From the NCBI GenBank assembly GCA_964030785.1, contig OZ034969.1, positions 48,247,701 through 48,311,700 of the forward strand: a stretch of DNA of 64,000 nt. The letters are read 5' to 3'. The notes under the pieces are model-generated. The model had not been told where the DNA came from, searched no databases, and was given only the letters and a program-made list of their open reading frames with translations. Origin of the DNA: Siderastrea siderea. Its lineage: Eukaryota; Cnidaria; Anthozoa; Scleractinia; Rhizangiidae. The position numbers and the translations under genes are program-made. This document shows, one piece after another, positions 14,001 through 29,000 of the stretch; within the stretch, counting starts at the first letter, position 1; each line of letters starts with the position of its first letter.

Positions 14001-17000
14001 TCAGGTCACGAGAGCAGAGCGTGTCAAGTGGTACCATAAGCACAATCACAAGGATGGCGAGCTACCAGTGATCACAGCATTATAAGGGGTGGCAAATTAT
14101 AAATTCAAGACTTTACGAGATGGCAAGATGATTGTTTTCTTGTGCAAGCCTGAGAACCTATCAATTTTTAAATTTCCAGACCAAGCTTTTGGAGTTTTCT
14201 AAATGCAGGGCCAAAAATATTTAACACATACACATTTGAGCCCAAGACTTTCACATCAGTTTCGGACAACTTAAGATGTTACCTACATGTAAACACTTTA
14301 AAACCTCAAGATTCATTTTGTAGCCTTCTAAAAGGACAATACTCTTAGCAGCTTCACAAAAAGATCGAGATCATGATTATTAGATGGCTAGGTTGAAAAA
14401 ACACCAAGACTCCAAGACTGTTTTGCGGAAATTTCAAGACTCCGAGAGTGAGACTGTGAGAGGCTTACAATTTAGCTAAAATTTTGTAAGACCCTAAGTT
14501 TTGGAAAGACCATTTGCCAGCCCTATTAGACAAGCTTACATACACCAACAGACACTCGTGTAATTTCTCTCAAATTTGTCCTCTAAGAATCAAGGCAAAA
14601 TAAGTGAACATGAAAAGGACAAGAAGGCTGAACTGCATACAGTCACGCTTCTATCATTACGTTCAAATGAGGAATGAAAATTGAGTAAAGTTTAAGACTG
14701 AACATCACTCCTAAATGTAACATACTCCCGTCAGCTGGCATTGCAATCTTTAATCCCTCTGTTTCTCAAATAGTTTCATTATATCATTTCTCCCCTGCGT
14801 TAGAAGGAATTGGGGAAAACAAAGAACTGCCTATCATGCTGTAAATGATTTTAATTCTTTCAGCCAGATCATACGAGACTCTGCCAATGTAAATATTTTT
14901 AAGCGACAGGTTTTTAATTTTTTAATTTAAGTGTTTTATAAATTTCATATTTTCAGTCCTCTTATTTTTTATTTTTTATTTTAAATTTAACGTAGATATT
15001 TTAGTTTTTAGTATTAATCTTTGAGGTCCTTTTCGAAAACCACGTAAGTGAAAAAGTTTCCTCAATAAAGATTATTATTATTTTTATTTATCCTCTAAAA
15101 CAGGGATTTCCACGTTTACCGTATTTTCTTGATTAAACGCTGGGGGCGTTTATTTAAAACTCGACCCGTAGACCCGGTGTTTATTCGAACCCAGCATTTA
15201 TTCGGGACCCAGCATTTATTCACTAAGTGCATTACTAAGATCCAAAAACATTAACAAATGTGAAACGATGTCGCAAACTTTTTCTTCTTTCAGTGAATCA
15301 GGAAAGTCATTTAGCAAAAAACATCATTAACAGGAACAGCGATTGAACTCTTCTCAACGTTACATTTCTTTGTAACACGGAGGAAGCATATCGGCAACTG
15401 CTTGACAGCAAACTTGCTGTGCAAGTGATTTAGAATAAGGTGATAAATTCCAATAAAACAGTAGAAAGAGAGCTAGTACGCAGTTACGACACATAATTCT
15501 GATTTAATATACCCATCTCAAATAAATGCCGGGACGTCAAACAAACGCTGGTACCCTGAATAAACACCGGGGGCGTTTATTTAAAACTTGGCGCTGTAGA
15601 CCCGGCGTTTATTTGAACCCAGCGTTTGTTTGGGGTCTGGCGTTTAATCGAGAAAATACATATACTAAAACTATACTAAATTTATATACTAGGGACACTA
15701 CACAACATTTAATCTATTTTTGTAAAAAATTTGAAAATAATCAATTATTTAAATGATAAAAATATATCTTACAAATCTCTCTTGCCCACGTCACTTAAAC
15801 AATTTTGAAGTCCATGAACTGCACAAGATGTCCAAGACACCTTGTCCCCAACTCTCAAAATTGTTGCGAGGGAAGAGAACAATACATTACCCAAATAAAA
15901 AATAAAAAAAGCTTAGTGGCCTAAACATTTTGGTCATGATTATAAAAAAGAGTTTCTTTCCTTCTAGCTGTCTTATGAACAGGGAAGTTTTACCTTTAGT
16001 CTCTTTCTTAGTGTGGCTGGAAACTCAACTAAGTCTGGGCAACTTCAGGGAAATGTCTGTCACGTTTTAAAGACAAGGGCTCTGGGGTATCAAGCAGTGA
16101 TATTTGAACCACTACAAACTTCGACAAAACTGTTACAGTGCAACAAATTCAACTGGGGCCACCCATCATTTTTCTGCCAATCACAAGGCGAGTTCAGAAC
16201 AAAAGAATCGGGGTTGCGGTTGCTTTCGGACCAATCACAGTAGGGGTAAAATTTTACTTCTGGTTTGAGAAATCGATGCGAAGGGTTACGCAAATGTGCA
16301 CTTCAACGCTTAATATTTTTACCTTTTTATGGCGAAATGATGTTTATTTCGGTCCACGCGACGCAAGCAATCGGCAAGGGAAACAATTATTTACCGACTG
16401 GCGGCCGGTAATTTTGAAGAGGAAACAGACTCACTGCAAATGTTTTACCGCACGACAGCAGAGAATTTTGAATACGAATGAAATTCGACACAAATGTGTT
16501 TTGTTGAACAAAGCCGAGAATGCTGAGCATGAAAGAGACTCAACACAAAAATACTTCTGAATGACGGGGATATAAAGAGGGACAAAATAAAATAAATATC
16601 TCGAAGACTAAAATTTCTATGCAAGACTCCCGTGATCCGCTAATTGGAAATCACTGAACTGCAACTTAAAACATGATGACAGTGGACGAAACGCAGTTTC
16701 TTGATCAGCAAAAATATTTCGAGGCTAATAAGTTTCTAGCCTGTAACATAAATTCGAACAGAATTATTCTCAGCCTTTCCGTTTAATTACAGCTTTTCTC
16801 AACTCTCTTGTGTTACAACCGAAGTTAGAATATTTTGTTGTGGACACAGCTGTCATTCGGTATTAAAGTTTAAATATGTGCGTTGTCAGTCTGTTTCGTC
16901 TTCAAAATTCCCCACCGTCCTCTGATAATACAATCATAATCTTTAACATTCCCAGCCGTCATTCGGTCAACATTCATGTTTAGCCCATTTCGTCCCCAGC

Positions 17001-20000
17001 ATTTGGTAAACATTAATTTGCGTTGAATCCATTTCAGTCGTCTTCAATCATCCGGGCAGTCATTCGGTAAATATATTTCGTGCTTTGATCGTTGTAGTCT
17101 TCAAAATAACCGGCCGCCAGTCAGTAAATAATTGTTTCCCTTGCTGTTTGCTGATTTTGCTTGCCTTGCCGTCGACCGAAATAAACATCATTTTGCTATA
17201 AAAATAAACGTTGAAGTGAAAACTCGCTTTGCCCTTCGCATTGATTCCTGCTCAAATTTACCCCTTCTGTGATTGGTCCGAAAGCAACCGCAGCCCCAAT
17301 TCTTTTGTTCTGAACTTGCCTTGTGATTGGCAGAAAAATGTCGGGTGGCTCCAGTTGAGTTCGTTGCACTGTAAGACACTCCAGAATAAGTATTAAGACC
17401 ATAAAAATCACTTACAAGAACAATTCTTCCCCTTTTCCACTTATCAATGATGCTTTGCCACCAAGAAAAACTGACAAATTGGCAGTCATTACAAACAACG
17501 TTGAGTGAGGGGGGAGTGAAAGCATTCTACAAAATTGTCTGTGTTTCCATGCAGGAAAATGCATGCGCAAATTGCGTTTGTCTCAACTAGTTCTTCAGCA
17601 CCTACTGATTTCTGTACTTACTATTTCGCTGATCAGTTGCTGGACGTCGAACTGCAAGCAAACATCATCAAAACTTTAAAATATCAAGATGTAACTTAAC
17701 GTGCAAAACAATTTAAAAAGCAACCTTAATTTATCACTTTGATCTGCTTAGAAGATCTTGCTAAGAACCACACTAGTTTTTTACTGTAAATGGTGCTTTA
17801 TCAATAAATATTACCACCCTACTTTAAGTCATAATTTGGCAGATCTATATGAAAGTCAATATTGGTTATAATGAATTTCTTAACATATTTATTAGTGACT
17901 AAACTGAGACTCTGTAAATGGTTTGAACCCACGAGCAATATCATAAGTCAGTAAAGTACAGTATGATCGTCCGCATGAGTATAGTCCTGAGAAGGACTGC
18001 ATGTTTGTGATGATGTACATGACTGACATTTCAACAACCTGAGCGGAAGTCATCACCAGAGTCAAGTGGTGATGACTTCTGCTCAGGTTGTCAAAACGCT
18101 AGTCAATGTCACCACAAACAGTCCCTCTCAGGACTAGTATACACTCACCAGGACGATCATACTTTACCAACTTATCAACTGAGAATGATTACAAAACCAT
18201 CTAAAGAACTTACAGGCAATGATGCCCTCCAGCTCAAAGCGTACTAATATTTCTGGTACAAACAACTTCCATTGCTTAGTAGCTGGTTATTTTTGACATT
18301 CTTCAAACTCCATCTGACTTAAAATATCTTAATGTGATTGGGACAAGTAACGTGTTGATTAATACTAGTACCTTGTGGTGTCGGTTCAGAAGCCTGTGGT
18401 GCTCCAATGTTATAAAACATACTAGTTTGTTGGATATTGGCCACCATGGCCCTATCTAGATCTTGGTAAGATCCTGAAAATGTTTAAGCAATTCATTTTC
18501 AATATGAATGCCATAAGCATTGACAGTATTGGGAACTGAAGGTAAGAACAGATAGGTAACGTAAGATACCATCCATCCTTGAAACATACATGTAGCTGTC
18601 TACTGGAAAATGTAACTGTCCCCTTACACAAACATACCAACCTCCCTGTGATGATATTACTGAACCTAAAACACTATAAAACTTTGCTCAATCAATTGCC
18701 TTCCAAAATAATTACCAACTTTCCAAGCACACAGCAGAAAAATAATAATAATATTATAATTACACTGTGTTAAGCGGATTTCATAAGTTTACTAAAAATA
18801 CGAAACCCATATGTTGGTGTGTGTTGCAAAAATGCAAAAATTGCAAACTTTTAAGTTGTAAAGAAATTCATGAAAAAAAAATCACAAAAATTAAATTTCC
18901 TGCGATGATATACAGTACAAATGTAGTAAGTGCATGTTCTTCAACTTGAGCTAAGTTTACTTACCTGCACCCTCTGGTACATAATTATTATGGTATCCAT
19001 TTGATGACAAGTTGTTATTGTACAGGTACTCATTTTCCTGGGGTGGGCGTGTTTCTTTTAAATCTAGCAAAGAGAAGCCATTTGTTCAATCTGAGAACTT
19101 AATGGACTAACAAATTACATCATATATTTACATGCGCAAAGCATTGAATGGATGCTTTATTTCGCCCATCATTATTAAAGTTATATGTTAGTATTTCATC
19201 CTATGGATACACAGTGACAGGAGATCTTAGCATGCTCTGCTGAGCTTTTCAAAGAAGATCCCAGTAATTGTTTGCTGTTGTACATTAACCCTATAAGCCG
19301 TGATATAAAAATGCATATTCTCTTTACTGTTCTCTGTACATTTCTTGTGGAACGAAGGGAGAAGTTGTCTAAATGTCAAGACATGTTATCCTTGGTGATC
19401 ACTTCCTTTATTCTCATCACTTGAATGTTTGAACAAGTTGTGATAATGTAAAGAGAAATTTCACTTGCACCACTGTTAGGGTTTAAGGAGGCTCACAACA
19501 GTTTTTTTGACCTTGGAGTGTATCTTTTGAAATCAAAATTTCGCATAGAAGATAAACTTCAATTTCCTCGATACTACACCACCTTTTTGACATATGACCA
19601 AAGTTTGATGTTTCATTGAATTCCTAGCAACAGCTGTCACCATAGCAATGGAATGGACAACCCCTCATTTTAAACAATGTTGAATATCTCGAAAACTAGT
19701 CAGACACTTTATGATGAAACTTGAACTATTTGAACTACTCAACCAACACAGCCTGTATGCGAAATTAGAGAAAAATCTGTAAGAGCGATTTGAAGTAAAT
19801 CATGATTCATTTTCTACGGGCTGATTTTGGTCAATCCTGCAATGTTCTCCAATATTTCAAGAAAGATAAAACTTAACACTTTCTCTTTTCAGTTGAAAGG
19901 TCTTTTACAATAGCAAAACATTCTCAATGTACATGTACCTTGAGCTTCCTAGGTGGCTGTGATTTTAAGATATTTACATTTAAAAACTGCTAAAATGCAG

Positions 20001-23000
20001 CACAAATCAGTCAAAAAGTTCCTAATTTGCATAAATAGAAATATTTCTAAACTGCCCTTACAGACTTTTTTCTTAAATTGATTGCGGTTAGAATAATAAA
20101 TAAATTCTTTTTGAATTGTTCCAGCAAGTTTTAGGCCGAATAAACATTTTGTTTATTAGATAAGAAGGCTGAATCTCGGTCAGGTTTCAGTCGTTATTAA
20201 CTTTCAATGAGCAACAGCTTCATTTTGTTTTTCCAGGTCTATTTCACGGTTATTCACGTGCAATGAATATTTATACACGCTGTGCTTGTGTCCTCTCATG
20301 CATTTATAATTCCTTCTCATAAATATAATAAAAAATTTTCATCTTCTGAGCTTCTTCCTGGAGACTTCTTCCATTAGTCTTTGAATACGGAATGACGTTT
20401 TAGCATTTTTAATTACCGATTGCATGCATGTTAACGCCCACGACGGCATTACACTGGGGCCAAAAAATAACGAGAAACAAGCTCAGAAGACAAATACTTG
20501 ATTATTAGGAGGAGAAATTATAAACACGCGAAAGGACACAAGCGCAGAGTGTATAAATATTCATTGCACGTGAATAACCATGAAACAGACCAGGAAAAAC
20601 AAAATAAAACTGTTGCTCGTTGAAAGTTAATAACGACTGAAACTTGACTGAGATTCAGCCTTCCTATCTACATGTAATAACAGAAATGTTTGTTCAGCCT
20701 AAAACTAACTGGAACATCAAAAAGAATTATTATTCTAACGACAACCAATTTAAAAGAAATATCCGTAAGCAGGGCAGTTTAGAAATATCTCTATTTATGC
20801 AAATTATGAACTTTTTGACTGATTTATGCTGCATTTTAGCAGTTTTTAAATAAAAATATCTTAAAATCGCAGCCACCTAGGAAGCTCAAGGTACATTAAG
20901 AATGTTTTGCTATCATAAAAGATCTTTCAACTGAAAAGAGAAAGTGTTAAATTTTATCTTTCTTGAAATATTGGAGAAAATTGCAGGAATGACCAAAACC
21001 AGCCTGTAAAAAATGAATCGTGTTTTGCTTGAAAACACTCTTACAGATTTTTCTCTAATTTCGCATACAAGTTGTGTACATTGAGTACATAGTTCAATTA
21101 GTTCAAGTTTCGTCATAAAGTGTCTGACTAGCTTTCGAGATATTCGACATTATTTAAAATGAGGGGTTGTCCATTACCGTTACTATGGTGACAGCTGTTG
21201 CTAGGATACCAATGAGAAAATAAACTTTGGTCATATGTTGAAAAGGTGGTGTAGTATCAAGGAAATTGAAGTTTATCTTCTATGCGAAAGACTGTGGCGA
21301 GCCTCCTCAAAGGGTTAAATTACAATCTATGGCCCTTTGATGGTAACACCTATTAATCTTTAAATGATACTGCAAATATATCTTAACTGAGCTTTTAACT
21401 AAGCTACAGATAATATATTACACAAGTTATAGATAATACAGTAAAAACCCACGAGTAAGAACCTACATTTTTTGAAGTCTGGCAAAATAGGTTCTTTTAT
21501 TTTGGGGTAGTTATTGGCAATTTAGGCTAAGTAGGTTCTTAATTAGGTTCTTAATTTCTATGGAGGAGATATAGTTATTGATTACCAGTCGAGAAAAATA
21601 AATAAACTTGGAATTGGTCCCTAAATATACAGTATTTATTCACAACTGTATTATGATGAGCCTAACACAACTGATTACAGAATGTATAATAATTATTATT
21701 ATTCTACGAGGGCGCGCTGGATATCGAATGATAGATAACCAACGAGGCGCGTATACAGTAAAAACCCACGAGTAAGAACCTACATTTTTTGAAGTCTGGC
21801 AAAATAGGTTCTTTTATTTTGGGGTAGTTATTGGCAATTTAGGCTAAGTAGGTTCTTAATTATAGGTTCTTAATTTCTATGGAGGAGATATAGTTATTGA
21901 TTACCAGTCGAGAAAAATAAATAAACTTGGAATTGGTCCTTAAATATACAGTATTTATTCACAACTGTATTATGATGAGCCTAACACAACTGATTACAGA
22001 ATGTATAATAATTATTATTATTCTACGAGGGCGCGCTGGATATCGAATGATAGATAACCAACGAGGCGCGTATACAGTAAAAACCCACGAGTAAGAACCT
22101 AGTACATTTTTCGAAGTCTGGCAAAATAGGTCCTTTTATTTTGGGGTAGTGATTGGCAATTTAGGCTAAGTAGGTTCTTAATTAGGTTCTTAATTTCTAT
22201 GGAGGAGATATAGTTGTTGATTACCAGAAAGATAAATAAACTTGGGATTGGTCCTTAAATATACAGTATTTATTCACAACTGTATTATGATGAGCCTAAC
22301 ACAACTGATTACAGAATGTATAATAATTATGTAGTGTTATCTCTATAACAAGAGTTGTATAATAAAAAAGTATTTAACTGTAACCCACATATAAGAACCT
22401 TCTTGATCTTGCTTGGCTAAACCGGTCCTTATATTTTTGGGTTTTAAAATGCCAAATTTCTGCCAGCAGGTTCTCAAACCACTAGGTTCTTACAAGCAGG
22501 TATTTACTGCAGTATAAGTTCTAGGAACTCAAACTCAGAAGTTCAAGATGCACTAAACCAACAGTTATGCTTTTCATCGCTGTCAATCATCACAGCAGGT
22601 CATTAGCAGTTCAGCTCAGTGGGGTAAAAAGGTGTAGCTTATGTGCCATGATTGGTGAATTTTGATCAACTTTTTCAGTCTCTGTTTTTCTGTTGTTGGT
22701 TGCCGATGTAATTATGATTGACGGCAATAAAAAGCATGGTCATGAGCTGGGTTTAGAAGAGTTTAGTTCAGAGTTTTCTGCCTCTGATCTGTAAATTAAC
22801 CCTTTAAGCCCCAAGATCAATATGCATATTATTAGTGTTTTCCATTTATTTTTTTATGGTACTAGTTGGGAGAATTTGCACAGACATCAAGACATTTCAT
22901 GTTTGCTGATCATTTTCTTTATTCTCATAACCTGTATGTTTGATCAAGTAGTGATATTGTAAGGAGAAATTAGATGCTTATCACTATTGGGGATTTAAGG

Positions 23001-26000
23001 GTTAATGCATTCTCTATATGCTATACTACCAGTCATTGCCCTGAACTCCACAATACACTTCCTTTTAAATGCACAGATATTAGGGTATAATAGGGTCATA
23101 TCCAGGAGAAATTAGATTTCGTGCAAGATAGCATGGCCAGGGATCCACATTAGCTTTTTTTCAAACTCGTCAGCTGGGCAAGTATGTCAGAAAAGATACT
23201 TGCCCTGACAAAATTTTAGTTGCCCGTTCAAAACTGCGTAATAATTAAGATGCAGGTAATGACAAGTAAGTGGAAAGGTTGCATTTTATTTTCACTGTTA
23301 CTGCAGCAGCATCGCAGTAAGGCTCCCGTGAACACTTTCATTTTACAAATATTTCAACCACACGGACTTAAAAGATAGACCTATACTTTGTCAAACGTTC
23401 ACTGTTTAACATTTGATTTTCCACGTTTAAATTATGAGTACTTCTTGATCAAACTTTCAATTTGGCGTTCTTCAACGTCACTGTCCATGTCACTTGCATC
23501 CTTAACACCACTGTCATTGTCATCTAAATCCTCTCCCTTGCAACGAGTCTCCACCTGCATCGCTCTCTTCCTCCTCTTCCTCTTGATCATCTACTATAAC
23601 CTCGTCAGCATCACCAATGTGCCACAACTCACATGCGGCCAAAGAGTGAGAGTCTACGTGTTTGCATATTGCTGCAGTACTTCAGCAATCAAGAACAAAA
23701 AATTGAGACTGCAAACATTTTACTTCTGAGAGTACCGCATAAGATGTCTTATACATGTACGTGCAATGAAACGAATTTGACAGCACAGAATAGCCGAATG
23801 GCTGGTGGACATTCAAAACACAGGTACACTAACTAGTGAGAAATTGAAGAAAAAATTTTCGCTCCCTAAAACTTACTCGTCCGCCGGACGAGTGTGTGAT
23901 TTTTGATACTCGTTGGAGGACTTTGTAGTCATCTCGGACGACCTGACGACTGGTAATTTAAGATCCCTGCATGGCTTTTGAGTGAACCGAATTTAAGTCC
24001 AAGTTCTACTATTAACCCTTTTACTCCCAAGAGTGCCTTGAATAATAATTCAAGACAACTTTCAAATTTCATTTTGCAAACCACTTGAATATGAATAGTA
24101 CCTGGTAAAAGTATTGGTTTCATTTGAATGGTCACACCATAGGAAATCATCCACAGACTCAAAAGTTAGAACCACCTCAAATGTCACAATAACTGACTCT
24201 GGGAGCAGGGCTCAAAATAATTTTTGGATACTGACCGGTCATGTTGACCGGCCAAATCAATTTTTGCTCGGTCATGTCTCGTTTTTGACCGGTCAAAATA
24301 TTAAGAGGGGATGTCCACTAACATCGAGCAAGTGGCGGCACATGATGAAAAATTAAATTCCCTCATAAATTTTTCACAGATACCCTATGGTAATCTAAGA
24401 AACGTGGTGGAATTTTTTTCTTGAAAAAAACTTTTTAAGCCCGAAAAAAAATTTAAGACGTTTACGCCACACGTGTCCTGTAAACACGCGCAATAAACGT
24501 GTATCATACCTTCTCGTAAACTTCGCTCTGTTTGATTCGCACCCCAGAAAGCCCCCATTCTAAACGTGGAAGTTTGCTTTTGAAGTGTGTATGAACTAAT
24601 TGAGTCCTGTTTTAGATCTGTGAATTACTTTTCAAGGTCATGGCGAGCTGCTGAAAATCACTAAAATTCGCTTGCTTTAAATTCTCAATTTGGCACAGTT
24701 TTTCAAGAGAAAGTTTTACTCCCCGGTAAAACACCAAATCACTTGAAATTCAGAATTCTTGAAAGACGAAATACCATTCTAAAATCAGGTTTAAAAATTA
24801 GTTTCGGGCTTTTTATCAGCGCCGAGTACAAACGCTCTCAAAATCCCGATAATCACAATATTAACCTGTCAACAAGTACAAACAATCGGGCTCGTGCCTC
24901 TGACCGAATAGCCGAAAACTTGGAATTTTTTCCTTGTTTCCTTTGGTATTTGGATGAAAAGTACAGGATAAAGGTCATATCTAGCTCACCTTGAATAAGA
25001 TTTTGTCTAAATGCCAGGTTTTGTCAAGTTTTAGGTGTCCTGTCCAAGGGCCATCTTGACGCGTGGAATCGGCCGTTATCTCCTGGTATCTCCAGATGGA
25101 CTCTCAACTAATGAATAACGACTCCGCCATCACATTCACACCCCTTAACGAATGGTAAATGAATTTTTAAAATCTCTTAGTGTTAATTCCCTGAATAAAC
25201 TAAATAACTTTGCAGTGATCTCCTCATTCATCTCAGAACCCGCACCGTTATTATGGTCTGATTTAACTAAATTTGTCTGTCACGCAACGGGTTCTTATCA
25301 AGTCACAGGATAGGTTTTGGTGATGGGATTGCAAAAATGGGAAAAAAAATCGAAAGATTAGGACGTCTGAAATAACTTAAGCTATGAAAGAAATTGTACA
25401 AGATAGAAGGCGATGTAAATAGTGATGGCGTTTGTTTCAGCAACTCGACCGGAATGACCGTTTCCCGTTTTCATCCCAGATGCCCGACTACCTCAACGTA
25501 AAAACAAACCGCAGAGATAGCTGAATTTTTTTCCATGATTTAAATTAAAGCATATATCGAAGGTTAACAAAAAAGGCATCCATTTGTTTTTCACAAGTTC
25601 CCTAAAAAATTTTAAGTTCACTTTTCTCTATAATCGTAAGTTTTCAATGCGTTGCACTTGGCTACAACTGCGTTTGTTTACTCACATTCCGTCCTCCTGT
25701 TTGGTGTCATGTTACACCGCCGAAGTTATGCCTGAAATATCTTTCGACTACGGTAAAATAGAGTGATACTACATATTCACCACACAATTCTGACCTGTGC
25801 AAAACAAGTTGCAGATTGCATAGATGTACATTTTGTGACGCTCTGGCGAGAGGAAATAATTGTCACGTGTTCACTAGAAGCAGAAAGTATTAGCTTCCGA
25901 TCATAGTCTAAAATAGCAAACATCGATAAATTTTTTTTATATCTTACTGCAGAGTTCAACTTTTCAAGACACGAATATTCCCTAGTGTGAATGCATTTTA

Positions 26001-29000
26001 GGATATTTTTCCCACAGTCTAATTAATTTCACAGTGTAGGATTTCAATATTATTTGCAAGCCACCAGTGTTGCGTCGAAGAAGGCGCCTCGAGAGCCTGC
26101 CATTTGCGGAAATAATTTTCTTATTAGAAATCAGGCGTATGAGAATTTCAGGTGCAACAGTACCGGAAACTAGACAAAATGTCTTGAGTGCGGATCGGCT
26201 TTGAGTAAATGTTCAAAAACTGAGAATTTTCGTAAAAAAAAAAAAAAGAAAAACGCCAGATTTTTAAACACGCAGAAGTTATAGAGCGCTTCCTCTATAT
26301 GACCTATATCGCGCCATCGTAAAAGGGTAGGTTCTTTGGAGTTCTCGGCTGCGACTAGAGGTCACTTATTCTTTTCAGAAACTAGTTGCAGGCGTTTGCG
26401 CCTCTCACAAGCGATATGAACAAGCAGTTGCTGTTCCAGTTGCAAAAAAAGACTTTTCGGGTCACACTTGCAGTGTTGGAATCAGCGATATCTACTCAGA
26501 AGCTGAGCTTCGTTGATTTTCTTTTAGCACGCGCAATAGTATTTTTAATTAGTATTCTTAACATGGACCATTTGACCAGCCCATCGCTCTTAACTGGGAA
26601 TAGTGCAGAGGGAACTAATCGACGTTGGTCATGTTGAGTTCTACGTTGAGTTCTACCAGGACTGTCTAAGTATGCTTCGAACGGGAAAGTGAGAAAAGCA
26701 GAACGTGCACGTGGGATTGGAAAGTCGGAGTCCAAGGCTATTTTGCAGCACATCGGTGTCTTCCTTCAAGTGGGCTCTGGTAAGTACACTTTTTTCTCAT
26801 ACCCACTTTCGTGCATTCCTCGTTGTGATGGCAGACGTCATTAGGCAGATTAACACTACCATACCAGCCCTGAAGACAGTCAGCTTCCGGCAAGACAGCG
26901 CTGGCTGCTACCACTGCAGGGCCTGCAGGGCCACCATAGTTTGTGGAGGAGTACGTGTACTAGGAGCAGAGCTGGGCGTGGTGTTCAAACCCCTGGCTCC
27001 CTTCCCTCCCCATGGAGGGAAGGGAGCCTGCGACCGCAAGGCCGGCGGAGACTAAGTCGGATACATTTATCCTCCTAAACTCCGGACACGATATCAAGAT
27101 CCCGGTGGAGAACCATCCTTAATTGTCATCCACTGCAAGCCCTTTAATTGCCACTCGGAAGATCGATGGTGTGAGCATGCTCTCGAATATACAGTTTTCA
27201 AAGAAGGAAACCGTCCGTATATGAAGAGCATATGGCGTCAGTGGGACCTATAAGACCAATACCTGCGCTGAAATCTAAGGCCCTGTTATCTGATGGTCTA
27301 CCGTCCATACCAGTGCTCTAAGCGAAACCGAGCTCGTTCTCCTCAACCGTGAGAAGGCGGAGAAAAAACGCACAACCGTCACCTGATAAACAAGGGAGTT
27401 AGTTTCTAGAGAAACTGTTGTGCTGCATCGGCAGGGAAGCGAAACACAAAACTTTGTATTTATCAACTGAGTTGATAAGGTAAATTGAGCCACCGTGAAG
27501 AGATTGAAAGCTGACGTTCCGAGTGTTAGCCATTCGTCACAAGGACGGTTCTCCACCTTCGTCACCTGCACTGCTCAGAAGATCAGACGGAAAGCGACAA
27601 AGAGCCCTGAACATTAGGACTCCTTGTCATGATGAGTTTTAACATGAGTTGAGTTTCAAACTCAACTTAATTTTGAGTTTCATGTATAAAAGTGTAATCC
27701 GCTAGGTTTGCCATAAAATGGTTTCACAAGCTTATAAAGAACGAAAAGGACAGTTCCGACACCCCTGGCCAAACCCCTGATTTGGGCTTGAGTAAACTCA
27801 ACATACATTTTTACATTCTTACTCCTGTCTTGGTCAATTTTTGAAGACCAATACATAGAGACCTTCTAATAATTTCTTTTTCAAAGGCCTAGTAACAGGC
27901 AAGGTTTTGGCAAGGCTTCACTGCCTCTAATGATACTGATAAATACATAAATACCGTAAACTGCCACTTATAGGCCCAACCGCTTGCAAGCCCCCCCCCC
28001 CCCCCCCATTTATAGGCCCATCTACCTGTAACCAAAAAAATACATCCGGTTATAAGCTCCCCCGGATATAAGTCGCCCTCTAGTTTTCCCTGTTTCCTTA
28101 ATATTAAGCACTCTCACAGAACACTGCGAAGATGAACTCTGAGCTTCTGTTTTGTTACGTACCGGTTACGTTCGTGTTGGTACAGTTTCGATTTTGTTGT
28201 TAAAATTGCAATGAATTCGATTAATAATGACGTTTCAAAGGTTAATTAAAAACTGGTAAATTAAAAACGTATTTCGATCAACACTGCTGTGGCTCATTTC
28301 GAAACTTATAAGCCCACCCCCCGGATATAAGCCCCTCCGTTTATAAGCCCACCCAAAACCCCTTACAAAGTTGTATAATTGAACAAAACTGAATGCAAGG
28401 CTGGCACCACGGCAAAGGGCTGATTTATTTAAGGCCAATATTTCGGCTAACAAAATTACCCTTCCTCAAGGCCAGAGCTATACAGAAGGAAAATGCTATA
28501 ACCAAAGGTTATATAAAGTTGTATAAGCCCAGGGCTTATAAGCGGCAGTTGACGGTAATCGGTCCTTGGGTCCACAGGTTTTCAAAGTTCTCATTGCTTT
28601 GTTTTTGTTTGTTTGTTTTTTGCTTGCTTGTTTCTTATTTTATTGTTTCGTTTTGTTTCCTGTGCATTTCCCCCTCCAAGGTCAAACCCGACGTCAGGTA
28701 AAATCAAGTGCGTGACATTTTGTTGCGTGACTCAAACTAAACTGGCTTGTAAGCTTTCGGCAAGAAATTATCGTTTCGAAATTTTGCAACGAATACAGAT
28801 CAAGAAAAGACGTCTTATAGGAGAAAACTGTTTTGAAGTTCAAATAAGGCAAAATCATTTTATTCCTGAAAGTTCTTGATTTTAACAAAAGGAAGCGCGA
28901 TGGAAATAAGTCATTTGGGTTGATTGCCAATACGCAATGCTTCAGTGATGTTGACCCCGAACGCCAAGATGGTTATTATGAAAGAGTACGCACAGAACCT

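Noticed and set aside
16013..17411. Several open frames on both strands
   Set aside because: They are by-products of the inverted arms of the foldback element at 16133-17374.
26705..27055. A 116-codon plus-strand gene
   Set aside because: It lies inside a transposon and only its central part looks like transposase; treated as a relic.
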